From Scalesia atractyloides (taxonomy: Eukaryota; Streptophyta; Magnoliopsida; Asterales; Asteraceae): 64,000 bases of DNA. Location of the stretch: assembly GCA_947069175.1 (NCBI GenBank), contig CAMTDV010000012.1, forward strand, positions 33,760,341 to 33,824,340. The letters are read 5' to 3'. The position numbers were made by a program, and so were the translations under genes. Positions within the stretch are counted from its first letter, which is position 1; each line of letters opens with the position of its first letter. Below are positions 33,570 through 44,446 of the stretch, in pieces. The notes beneath the pieces were generated by a model. It saw only the letters and a list, made by a program, of their open reading frames with translations, was not told the origin of the DNA and did no database searches.

Positions 33570-35557
33570 TTTTATGTTTTCTTTATCACATAGAACCAAA
33601 CATAACTTAAGGATAAAGCTAATGAAACTTTGACGAGGATACGGTGGATACGCCGCTGGTACTTCCTATATATAAGTATTCTTGTCAAAGGATCAGAAGC
33701 ATTATCTGGCGGTTATGAGAGGTTCCATGTGTAGACTGTTAGAGTAATTATTGTATATTGTTTTCAGTATATGCATTTGCCGAGGCCGCAGCTCCCCATC
33801 CATGAGGTTGAGCTTGTTCCCCATTTTATTATGCGGTTGAACTGTGGCGTGCCCGCACGATCGGCTCCGTTTGATTGAGCCTTGATCGGTCATTTCATTT
33901 TACATTTCAATACATGCAATACGATCGGCTCCGTTTGATTGAGTCTTGTTCGCACAGTTCAATTTACATTTCCAAGTTCATGCAATACGTTCGGCTCCGT
34001 TTGATTGAGCCTTGAGCGCACAGACATTTTCATTATCAGTATCTTGTGGTTGTTGTGTTTGTTGTAGAGTCGCATAGAACTAATCATAACTTGCGGATAA
34101 AGTCAATGTGAATTTGACAAGGATATGGTGGATACGCCGCTGGTACTTCCTATATATAAGTATTCTTGTCAAATGATCGGAGGCATTATCAGGCGGTTAT
34201 GAGAGGTTCCATGCATAGGCTGTTTGTGTGATTGTTGTTTAGATTAAGTTGTTCATTATCAGTACATGCAATACGTTCGGCTCCGTTTGATTGAGCCTTG
34301 AGCGCACATACAATTTCATTTTCAGTACATGCAATACGTTCGGCTCCGTTTGATTGAGCCTTGAGCGCACAGACAATTTCATTATCAGTATCTTGTGGTT
34401 GTTGTGTTTGTTGTAGAGTCGCATAGAACTAATCATAACTTGCGGATAAAGTCAATGTGAATTTGACAAGGATATGGTGGATACGCCGCTGGTACTTCCT
34501 ATATATAAGTATTCTTGTCAAATGATTGGAGGCATTATCAGGCGGTCATGAGAGGTTCCATGCATAGGCTGTTTGTGTGATTAAGTTATTCATTTTCAGT
34601 ACATGCAATACGCTCGGCTCCGTTTGATTGAGCCTTGAGCACACAGACAATTTCATTTTCAGTACATACAATACGATTGGCTCCGTTTGATTGAGCCTTG
34701 ATCGCACTGATATATTTCATTTCAGTATTTTATGTTTGTTGTATTGGTTGTAGAGTTATATAGGACTAATCATAATTCACTGATAAAACCAATGAAAATT
34801 TGACAAGAATATGGTGGATACGCCGCTGGTACTTCCTATATATAAGTATTCTTGTCAAAGGATCAGAGGCATTATCGGACGGTTATGAGAAGTTCTATGT
34901 AGGATTTATTAGTTTCTTGGTAACTAATCATAACTTGTGGATAAAACCAATGAAAATTTGGCAAGAATATGGTGGATACGCCGCTGGTACTTCCTATATA
35001 TAAGTATTCTTGCCAAAGGATCAGAGGCATTATCAGGCGGTTATGAGAAGTTCCATGTAAGATTTAGTATTGCCTTGGTTGAAATTGTGTTACATTTATA
35101 TCATCTTGCTATTTAGAGAAATTGGATTTGTGTTCCATTTCTACATAAACTAACCTCTCCATCATAACAAACGAGAGAGGAACTTCCACCATTCAAACAT
35201 ATATGCTATCAGAATGTGGATTCAAATATTAGCTGTTGTGTTTATTTATGTTCAAATATCAGCTGTTGTGTTTATTTATGTTCCATGTAGGTTGTAGTAT
35301 TAGAAGTTTTGCCTTAGGATATAACCATACTTTTCCAAACGTATCCAAACTCTTATGCATGATATCATTTTTAGCGAATCATTCCTGCTTATCAATACTT
35401 ATACAGTAGGCAACAAAAAGCGATTCCTGTAATAGGGTACTTAACCCTTACAAGGAACGTTACCGCCTCAAACAAAAACTCAAACCCTTACTTTTTCAAA
35501 GCAAGTAACTGACAAACTAAACACCATCATTCTTTTAGTCAAATATATCACTATTTA
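33570..35557 (+). repeat. 3' noncoding region of element C with five repeated hairpins
   Basis: Five copies of a hairpin unit at 33629-33688, 34113-34173, 34462-34522, 34799-34859 and 34957-35017. The stem is TTTGACAAGAATA / TATTCTTGTCAAA, closing a loop with GGATACGCCGCTGGTACTTC. Copy five has TTTGGCAAG paired with CTTGCCAAA, a compensating change. Between units are repeats of GGCTCCGTTTGATTGAGCC, itself a small hairpin, at 33861, 33925, 33993, 34278, 34343, 34617 and 34680. No protein is credible. Confidence 0.75.
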
Positions 35558-35590
35558 AATTTCGGGACGAAATTTCTAAAAAGCAGGGGA
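35558..35590 (+). other. palindrome and polypurine tract of element C
   Basis: AAATTTCGGGACGAAATTT (35558-35576), then AAAAAGCAGGGGA, which primes plus-strand DNA synthesis just before the 3' LTR. Element D has a similar palindrome and tract at 61760-61795. Confidence 0.75.
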
Positions 35591-35776
35591 TACTGTAACA
35601 TCCGTCAAAAACGGATTTACCAAACCCGCTCCGTTTATCAACCGAACAGTCAGTTAAAATTTTCGTTGCGAATTAAATGCCCAAAATAATTTTAAACGAT
35701 ACATAATCAATTATTATACGGGAATATATAATTAGTTTTTGAAAAACTGTTAAAAATCGCAAAATAAAAATGTTTT

Positions 35777-35861
35777 GGTTCTACCGGGTTTCGAACCCGG
35801 GTCAGTACCGATCCAGCAACAACTTAACACACAACACACAAACCACTGCGCCACTGATGTC
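35777..35861 (-). other. tRNA-like module, antisense in 3' LTR C
   Basis: Copy of 29102-29186 with one visible substitution (TCTACC for TCTGCC on the plus strand); both boxes are intact. Confidence 0.7.
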
Positions 35862-36552
35862 TTTTGTTAACCATTAAGATCATTTAATTGATATCATGAC
35901 TTTACAAATTCAAAACCGGCGCCCAAAAGTTCAGTCGTCGGAAATCCCGGTAATCTCGCGAAACTTAACGTTTCTTTCAGTTATAACGTAAATCATAAAC
36001 GCCATATCGGTTATAACCGATGTTTGAGTCCGCGACCAAAGTCATAACCGCCGGAGTTTTTATAACCAATGAATCCAGTTGGAAATCGGGCCAAATACAT
36101 CGACGATTTGCCCTATAAAAACCACCTCGAACTTCTGCAAACCTTTTTGCTCAAAACCGCACCCTTTCTCGGCGAAAACTCACTCGCCGGAATATCTCTG
36201 CTCATCACCGGAAAGCCGGGTTCTTCATTTCTGAACCTTACTGAACCCCCTGAGCTTATACCGGAGATACCCACACCCTTTGTGAGCTTTCCGGAGACTC
36301 GTTGCTGCAAGACACCCGACGCCGGAGCCTATTGCTGTCGCCGGAGTTCTGCCGGAAAACAGAGGAAAGCTAGTCGGTATACCTCACGCTTAATTTCTTC
36401 ATTCTTTTTATTTAATCTCACTTGTAATTAACCCTCTGTCACTAAAGATCATGTTTTAATCATCGAACCAGTCGATTTCCGATTCTGGTTAAAACCAGTG
36501 AAGAAGAGGATGTTCGGTAACGTTTAAGTATAATTAAAAGCAAGATATTACT

Positions 36553-37138
36553 CGGGTTAGACACACAGTCCAGCGGTGGACTGTGTGCACAATAAACACT
36601 AACGTCTCGAGTTCGAATCCTGTTCTACACACGCGGCCTTAATAAAAATGATTTTTTTGATTAACCGAACCGGAGTCATACTGATATATGTTAAGTATAT
36701 TAATAACCGGAAAGATAACCAAGTTAGACACACAGTCCAGCGGTGGACTGTGTGTATGTTTAAGTCGCACGTCACGAGTTCGAGTCCGGTCTTCTGCATC
36801 GACCCGGACAATTATTCTACCTTTTTAAATAAGTCAGAAATGAAAACAAATAGTTTGTATTTAAGTATAATAAAAATTGGATATATATAACATGTTAAAC
36901 ACACAGTCCAGCGGTGGACTGTGTGTTACGCAACCCACAGGTCCCGGGTTCGAGACCTGTGGAGCGCACCGGTCCGAACAATTAAATCGTTTTTAAAAAA
37001 TAAATGATTTTCGGTTTAAACTAATTAATGTATAAATATAATTAAAATCAGATATATGACGGGTTAGACACGTAGCTCAGTTGGTAGAGCTGCGTGCACG
37101 CGTACGGGAGGTCTCGGGTTCGAGCCTCACTCAGTGCA
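36553..37138 (+). repeat. array of four tRNA-like modules in 3' LTR C
   Basis: Modules at 36553-36636, 36719-36798, 36891-36968 and 37060-37138, matching those of the 5' LTR. The hairpins and box-B-like motifs are unchanged; differences fall mostly in spacers. Confidence 0.82.
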
Positions 37139-38001
37139 CACACAATACGCCTACGAACCGGTCAACGGTCAGTCAACGGTCAACCGGTCAAAGTCAACGG
37201 TCACTGTAGCAGAAAAAGTCAAATTTTTATTATTATTTTTATTTAATTATTTTAATTAAAATCAATTAAAAATACTTAAAAATAACATTTTTAAGGTTAG
37301 AAAATAGCCTTAAACTCACAAAAATACACCCAACAATCCTACTAAAATAGATTAATAAAATCCGTTTACTTACCAAACCATAATGCGATTTATCTAGGTT
37401 AATCTCACTCGTGGTTAAAACCACTTCGCGTGCATTCAACATCATCAACCGAACGCACCCACTGTGAGTGAATCTTACAACTCCCCCTTTTAAATTACAC
37501 GTTTTGGGGTGTGTCATGTGTCATAAAAATAATTAACTCGTTTATTTAAACTTGTGCCATACCATATCGTGATCTAAATTTAGATTGTTTATATTGTTGT
37601 GATTACTTATTTCATTTTGTCAAATTATATGGATTTCATCCATTAAGCCCATCAGTTCCTCGTGGGAGACGAGTTGAACAACGCGTGCCTCAAAACCAAT
37701 TCATTATTGTTCATGTGTGTATCATTGAGTTTACATTGTTTGTAGTTGTGTCATTCATATTATCATGTTTATGCAATTCATTCATTAGGCCCATCAGTTC
37801 CTCGTGAGAGACGAGTTGAGCAACGCGTGCCTCTAAATGTTCCATTATTGTTCATGTGTGCTTTATTTAATATCTTATGATTGTTGAATAAGTTTACATC
37901 TATTTTTACTCATGTTTGGTTGTGCACATATTTCATAATCAATTTAATAAACTTGTTCAAATGTTTTCCATAGGATTCACTCGCCAACTTTATGTTGATC
38001 C

Positions 38002-38858
38002 CATCCAATCATCCGAATCACAACCTTCGATCCTAACCCTAGCCTACCATCATCTCCGCCATCATTCATTCACACACACCATCCATTCCAAACCCTAACC
38101 ATCATCTCCATCATTCTTAAAGCTTTAAGATGTTCTGACTAAAGTCTCAATCATCGACGATCATGTTCCATTCACCATGAGTGGCTAGTCTCTTTGGATT
38201 TCACCCTGGTGTAGGTTTTTATGAGTTGCTAGAGTTTAACATTGTTTTGAGGTTTGATTTGTGACAAGTTGTAGTTTGATTTTGAAACCTAAGATATTGT
38301 CTTGCATTTGTATCGTATTCGTAAATTGTTGAGTGAAGATTAAATTTGACTTTGCGAAATGTTTATGTGCAATTATGCCTTGTCTAGATTAGAGTTTACA
38401 TATTCTTGGTAACGAAGTGCATTGCGGTCCGTCATTTACGATGTCGATAGCTCTTGGCACCTAAGCCACACGACAATAAATTCGTTGGTCATTTATACAA
38501 TTGAATTGAATCTAAAAACGTGTAGGAACCCTAGGACTTCAACTACCGAACCGGGTGTGAACCTTGTTCTCAAATATTGTTTAAAATCATTAATTAAGTT
38601 TTCATGCAATTATTCAAGTTTTAGTAGTTAAGTAATTAAAACAAACTTGTCGGTTCATTCTGACACTCATTCAAATAAACAAACATTCAAATTAACAATA
38701 TAGCAAGCTTCATAAAGTGTGATAATATTAAAATCAATCACGTTCATCGCAAACCACAAACTCTTCGTGGTTCGACCCCTTATTACCACTAATGCATTGT
38801 TAAGGGTAATTTGGAACTATAAATATTATATTTGACTGGGGCGTGACACTCCGATCAA
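38002..38858 (+). repeat. LTR 3' portion of an Athila/Tat-like element
   Basis: Sequence between the truncated 3' LTR of C and a tRNA-Asp-type primer-binding site at 38863, inferred to be the right part of a 5' LTR. It ends with TTTGACTGGGGCGTGACACTCC-like sequence about five bases from the site. The left end is missing. No independent copy is in the window, so the identity rests on the primer-binding site. Confidence 0.5.
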
Positions 38859-38862
38859 ATTT

Positions 38863-38880
38863 TGGCGCCATTGCCGACGA
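38863..38880 (+). other. primer-binding site, tRNA-Asp type
   Basis: TGGCGCCATTGCCGACGA, two changes from the TGGCGCCGTTGCCGGGGA form that I know from Athila/Tat-clade Ty3 elements. Confidence 0.65.
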
Positions 38881-39988
38881 GTTTGTGCGCTTTGTTTTTT
38901 AATATTAATTAATTGCATGATTAGCTGTTTAAGTGTTATTATTCTTCTATTGTTTCTGCTTTTGTGTTACACGGGTGTGTTACTTGTGTGGGTTACAAGT
39001 AGTGCATGCATACATGGAACTCCGAGAGGACCTCACCGTTAGTGTTTGATGAGATCAAGTCGGTAGCAAGAAGAAACTTAAACCAACAATTAGAGGCAAC
39101 CCTTGTCTCTAATCTACTCAACACCAAATCACCATCTACACCATCCATTGGGCCTAGTCCAATGGATCCCCAAAACTCTAATCACCGAAACAACCATGCC
39201 AAACCTCAATGTCAATACCCAAATCACCCTCCTCAAAACCAAAATATCAAAAATAACCAACCGGGGGGGGGGGGGGGAAGGTGGTAATAATTCAAGACCT
39301 CCAACACCACTACCCATGGCCAAAACCCAAACAACAACCAATGTACACCCACACCTCCACCTGAAAACCAAAACCATCAAAACCCATTACCACCCAACCT
39401 AAAAACCGAAATGTTAGTGCCAACTGTGGAGTTAAACAAAATCGTGGCATTCCCACGAATGAAGCTCAGTTTTTCGATCTCAACGATTAGAGATAACAAT
39501 ATTCTCGATGATGCACTATATAGCGTTCCCGATTATCAATCACCGGAACATATGAGTATTTATTCGGAATACTCGGGCGATGAGGGAATTACAATGAGCG
39601 GGTTGAAGATGATGAATTGGGTGATAACAATGTAGGAAAATTTTTACAACGCTCGGGATTTGAGTACGAAGACCTTGGTTATCAAAACACCAATTTTGTG
39701 GGGAACAACGAAGGTTACGGTTATGATTATGGTCGAAATGAGGGGTACGGAAATAACCATCAACCACGAAACAACAATTAACGAAACTGGGATGAAGGGA
39801 ATTATAACAATAATAACAATATCAACCGTAAGCGGATTCCGCAATTCGTGGGAGGTGGTAATCAAGGGGGTGAAGAGGTGGTGATCGAAAGTGTATTAAT
39901 AGGCCGGTGAATCAAGAAGTTAATGGTCCAAGACGTCCACCGAATCAACAAGTTCCACAAGGAGTAAATGGTCGATTTAGACTGGTGG
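38881..39988 (+). pseudogene. broken gag-like interior of the Athila/Tat-like element
   Basis: Short overlapping frames (39006-39287, 39411-39635 and decayed sequence to 39900) encode Asn/Gln/Pro- and later Gly/Asn-rich stretches, with DEIKSVARRNLNQQLEAT near the start. A run of 15 G at 39263-39277 adds uncertainty to the frame. No gag core domain or zinc knuckle could be identified. The sequence is cut at 39988 by an inverted LTR. The identity as gag is inferred from position after the primer-binding site. Confidence 0.4.
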
Positions 39989-41226
39989 TGTCACACCCCG
40001 GATTTCCAACCAAACCTTGGTTGGCCTGAGTGGGGAGTATTTGTGACGTAAGTTGATATTATCAAAGTCCATTAACACAGCACAACGAAAGTCTTGGAGT
40101 TTAAATTACTATTACAAACCAAAATGTCCAAAGTTCAAAAATAATATAGAGACGGTTTGTAACTAAAGATCAACAAGCGGATCGAAAAATATACAAAAGA
40201 TGTACAACAGACTTTAGGCAGATCTAAGGATTTGCAAGATCCTCTTATATCACTACCAAGCAGCTTCCAGCCTATTTCGTATTGTACCTGCAACTTAGTC
40301 TTTTGAAAATACGTTAGCTTTCGTGGTAAATACAATTAACTCGTTTTGAAAACATTTCAAAAATTGATTTAAGTGCACAGGGCACAAAATATCTTTTATA
40401 ACTTGGGAAAGGTAAGCTTTTAACCTTGTATACAAATTCACATGATTCACATGTATACGAAAAATTTCTAGCGAGTCTTGAATTGATTGTAAAACAATTG
40501 TGTTGGATAATCAATAGAAGACGGTTAAAGGAATTCGTGTTCGTGTTCTTGTGTTTTCTGTGAAATCTGATCTAGGGGATTCCAGACTCTAGATTAGATA
40601 GACGATTCTGTCAAGATCCATAAGAACTAGGGGACCTACACTCAACCGTACACATATAAGCGATATCGGGTAACGGATGAGTTATGAACACGTTCTATAT
40701 GCCATTATACTTTAAATAAGTTGTTATATTATTAGGATATCAACTTATATGCCCGTTAAGGTTTTAAAACAAAACTATGCCTCATAAGGCGTTTTGACCA
40801 TTATATGACGTATAAAAGGAACTTACATATTTTCTGATGTTATGATCATAAACATTTTGGAAAAATACTTAATTTGTGATGTATGATCAGTAAGATATCA
40901 CACCTAAGTGTGGTTTATGGTTTAGGACCAAACTATGCATCGAAATGGCATTTTGGTCTTTTAAATTAAATTTATGATATTATAATAAACTTAGTTTATG
41001 ATCAGAATAATAACATCATAATATGTTAATTATATTAATTTATCAGTAGGTAATTCGTTTGCAAGTTCGTTGTTGATTAAAACCTTATTTTATGTAAAAA
41101 GGGCATTTTAGTTAAAGTTTGACATTTTAACGAAATTTGTGCATAAACTCAGATTATAATTATGATCATGTAATATAACATCAGAGGGTTATGCCACACT
41201 GTATTACGATCATAATGAGACAATAA
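39989..41226 (-). repeat. inverted LTR fragment H, related to LTR D
   Basis: Starts TGTCACACCCCGGATTTCC, the reverse complement of the LTR D end, and matches D positions of roughly 42600-44278 in reverse with internal deletions (for example, the GCAGCTTCC/GGAAGCTGC block). It stops where LTR D begins. Together with LTR D it forms a large head-to-head inverted pair. Confidence 0.75.
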
Positions 41227-44200
41227 GATAACACCTTGTAAAATCGTGTCCAATAATATAGTGACACGTGTTGTATTTTATATAATTGTCTGTTAAAGAC
41301 CAATAAGGACTAAAGGCGTCAACATGCTCAAGATTAAGCCTCTGAGTGACGAACCGATGTTAACATGCATAAATAATAGCCTCTGAGTGACTGATACATC
41401 AACATGCTTAAATCATTAGGCTATGAGTGACTGATATGTCAACATGCTTGAAACTTGGCCTCTGAGTGACTAATACGTCAACATGCCTAGCCTCTGGGTG
41501 ACATCGGAATCAACATGCTTGTGATAAGCCTCTGAGTGATCCTTTGTGAAGTCCTAACTCTCATACGTACCGTTTGTTGGACGAGAGAGTTCAATTCTGT
41601 AAATATGTGAAAGTTGGATATTGGAGGGATTAAAAGTGTCATCATGTTAATTTATACCTCTGAGTGACCTTTTAACGAACCGAGAGCTCAATAATGCGCT
41701 GGCATTATCCCGGGTATGCCAAGTATTGGCTACAGAGGGCTAAAAGTGCCAAAATAGTATTTAAAATCGTTTTTATCAGCTTTATATAGTTTAGGGGCCA
41801 AAGTGTCAAATTTTAAAACTGAAATAGGGGCGGTCGCAGGCCGCGAGAGACCCGGCCTGTGTCTCTCGCCCCGCGAGAACAGACCTGCAGCAGAAAATTT
41901 GTTTTGGAGCCCAAGCAAAGCTCCAAAACCTGTAAATCGAAACCATGGCCTTCCTAATAAGCTATGCCATGTTTTGGGACACTTGTAAGCTTCTTCTTAC
42001 ACCCCTACACACCTGGCTTCACCTCCTTTGAGCTCTCCAACTATAAATAGGTGCTTAATTTCACCATTTTAACTTGCACCTTTCTTATTCACTCTTCTCC
42101 CTCCTTTGGAAGTTCCTAACTAAAAGGAGCAGTCCAACATAGTTCTTTTGCATCTAGGAATCACTAGTAAGTGTTCCTTCCTTGTGCATTTTCGTTTATA
42201 GGCTTCTATAGCCTAAAGTCAAGCGTTTTACGTAAAACACTTTAACTTTCGGTTAAGACCATTATGGTCTAGCCATTGTTCAAAATGAACATGCCTAAGT
42301 GATCATAGTTAGGTAGGTGTTAGTCCCTATAAAGGGCACCTCCTGAAGATCATGTTTGCTAGACCAATTGACGGGTCAAAGTTATGATATTAAAAAGTCA
42401 AACAGGCAATTTTTCGGGAAAAATCATAAATTGATCTTATATATGTTATGAAACCTGTTTTGACACTTAAACAAGTTGGTAATAATTATTAGAACATGTA
42501 TGAACATGTTCGGCTCGTCAGGGTCGGTTCGCAACCGAAAGTCGCAAGGTTTGACTTCTGCTTTAACTTTTGATTCTGACCCGATTTAGATTAGTTACCC
42601 ACTAATCTAAAGTTGCATCATGATCATAATATAATATAGCATAACCCTCTGAGGTTATATTACATGATCATAATCAGAATCCAAGTTTATGCGCAAGTTC
42701 CATAATTATGCCATCTTTGACCAAAATGTCTTTTTTGCATAAAACAAGGTTTCAAATGGTAATGAACTTGAAAATGAATTTCTACTAATGTAATATCATA
42801 AGTAGGATTAATTGGGATATTAAACCAAGTTATAAACTGAGTTTTTAAACAAGTCTTTAAACTATGTCGATAAATGACGGTTTTAGCCCCTGTGGCTTAT
42901 AAAATAGTTTTAATAAAATCTTTTCAAGGTAAATCATTTTACGACATAAACGCCGTTTCGGCGCATAGTATGGTTTTAAACAATATTAGTGGACAAGGAC
43001 TTGTTACCTACTGAATTTAAAACTTATTTTAAACATATTTACAATAGGTACTTATTATAAACTCAGAATCCCAAATAATTTATAAACTATTTGTAAAATA
43101 ACCAAAATGCCCATTCGGTGCATAGTTTGGTCATAAAAGGTAAAATACACATATATTTGATATCCTACTGATATTTTATCATAAAAGGTAAAATACACAT
43201 ATATTTGATATCCTACTGATATTCCAGAATACTCATGATCATAAACTTAAATTTTGTTTAAGTTCTTTTTATACGATACGAAATTACCGAAATGCCCCTA
43301 TAAGGCATAATTTTGTTTTAAAACCTCAACGGGCATACAAGTTGATATCCTACTTATATCTTAACTTATTTAAAGTATAATGGCATATAGAACTTGTCCA
43401 TAACTTATCCGGTTACCCGATATCGCTATTATGCGCACAGTTACGTATATATGACTATTTTATGGAATTCTACCGTAACGGGTTTAACCTTATCATTTTA
43501 AGTTCAAAATCCAGAATGTTTATAATTTACCCATACTATACATGTCAAGTACTTGTCGGGTTTAAACTACATTCTATCTGATCATCGTTTAATCAAGCGT
43601 TATACGTAATGATCATGTACACTATTCGGTTTATACAACCGTTAGTTTTTAATTGGCTAATTTATGCCATAATCCAGACTAGAGTCTTCTCGGTAAAAGC
43701 TATCTGCACTCGGTACTTTTGTATACGGCTGAGTTATTTAAAAATAAAAGAAGAAAGCAATCTCAGGTAAATACTCTCAACTTATTTCCCCTATAAGGGC
43801 TTGGGATATGGTAAATTATTATTGCATGGTCCATTGCATGGTTAACCTTCCTAAGATAATAAAAGATTTTGTGCCGTTTGCACTTGAAATCATTTTTAAT
43901 ATTTTCAAAATGAGTCAGTTGGGTGTATTTACCAGCGTAAGCTGACGTATCCTCCAAAGACTAATCTGCATGTACAACATGAAATTAAGCCGGAAGCTGC
44001 TTGGTAGAGAATAAGAGGATTCTTGTAAATCCTTAGATCTGCCTAAAGTCTGTTTTGTATTCTTTCTTGTACATTCTATGATCTGCCTGTGGATCTTCTA
44101 TTACAAGCTTGTATATTATTTTGTATTTTTGAACATTCGGTTTGTAATAGTAATTTTACTCCAAGACTTCCGCTGTGCCACATTTAATTGACTATGACGT

Positions 44201-44278
44201 TATCAACTGTTGTCACGATACTTCCCACCCGGGCCCACCGGTGTATGGATTTCAGGGTCAGAAATCCGGGGTGTGACA
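41227..44278 (+). repeat. 5' LTR of element D, about 3052 bp
   Basis: Aligns with 61797-64000. The first two bases are GA instead of the TG in the 3' LTR; the end is GGGGTGTGACA. A promoter-like CTATAAATAGG is at 42041. 41318-41540 is a tandem series of GCCTCTGAGTGAC...CAACATGCTT units of about 40 bp. Differences from the 3' LTR: about 55 extra bp near 41810-41865, a missing 90-100 bp block near 42935, and a tandem duplication of GGTAAAATACACATATATTT at 43139-43220. Confidence 0.87.
42042..42049 (+). promoter_or_regulatory. TATA box of 5' LTR D
   Basis: TATAAATA in a CCAACTATAAATAGG context, conserved at 62552-62559 in the 3' LTR. Confidence 0.65.
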
Positions 44279-44282
44279 GGGT

Positions 44283-44295
44283 TGGTATCAGAGCC
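44283..44295 (+). other. primer-binding site of element D
   Basis: TGGTATCAGAGCC, initiator-Met-tRNA type, five bases after the LTR end. Confidence 0.9.
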
Positions 44296-44446
44296 AACGT
44301 TTGAGAGACTTAAACACTAGCCTTTTGTGTTTAGTCTCAAACTTACATGAGCACATTCCTTAGACTCTCGAGTCTTGGCATTTGACGTAGGATACTCATT
44401 TCATTATTAAGTTATGGTATGTTTTTGAATCGATTTTCAACAGGAA

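Larger units (their letters stand above)
28919..38001 (+). mobile_element. element C: gag-only LTR retrotransposon, 3' LTR truncated
   Basis: Layout: LTR 28919-31559, primer-binding site, conserved leader, gag (32311-33569), a 2 kb noncoding region with repeated hairpins, polypurine tract, and second LTR 35594-38001. There is no protease, RT or integrase anywhere between the LTRs. By eye I count about a dozen differences between the LTRs over some 2.4 kb, so it inserted recently, yet gag is broken. It therefore probably moved with enzymes supplied in trans. The last 234 bp of the 3' LTR are missing; the sequence changes after 38001 to an unrelated element. Confidence 0.88.
35594..38001 (+). 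repeat. 3' LTR of element C, truncated
   Basis: Nearly identical to 28919-31325, then stops after GTTGATCC. The last 234 bp, including the GTGTGACA end, are missing. Unrelated sequence of an Athila/Tat-like element follows directly. Confidence 0.9.

Noticed and set aside
34800..35003. Repeated MTRIWWI-type small ORFs in the 3' regions of C and E
   Set aside because: They are translations of the conserved hairpin unit. Frames and lengths vary between copies and the stem explains the conservation.
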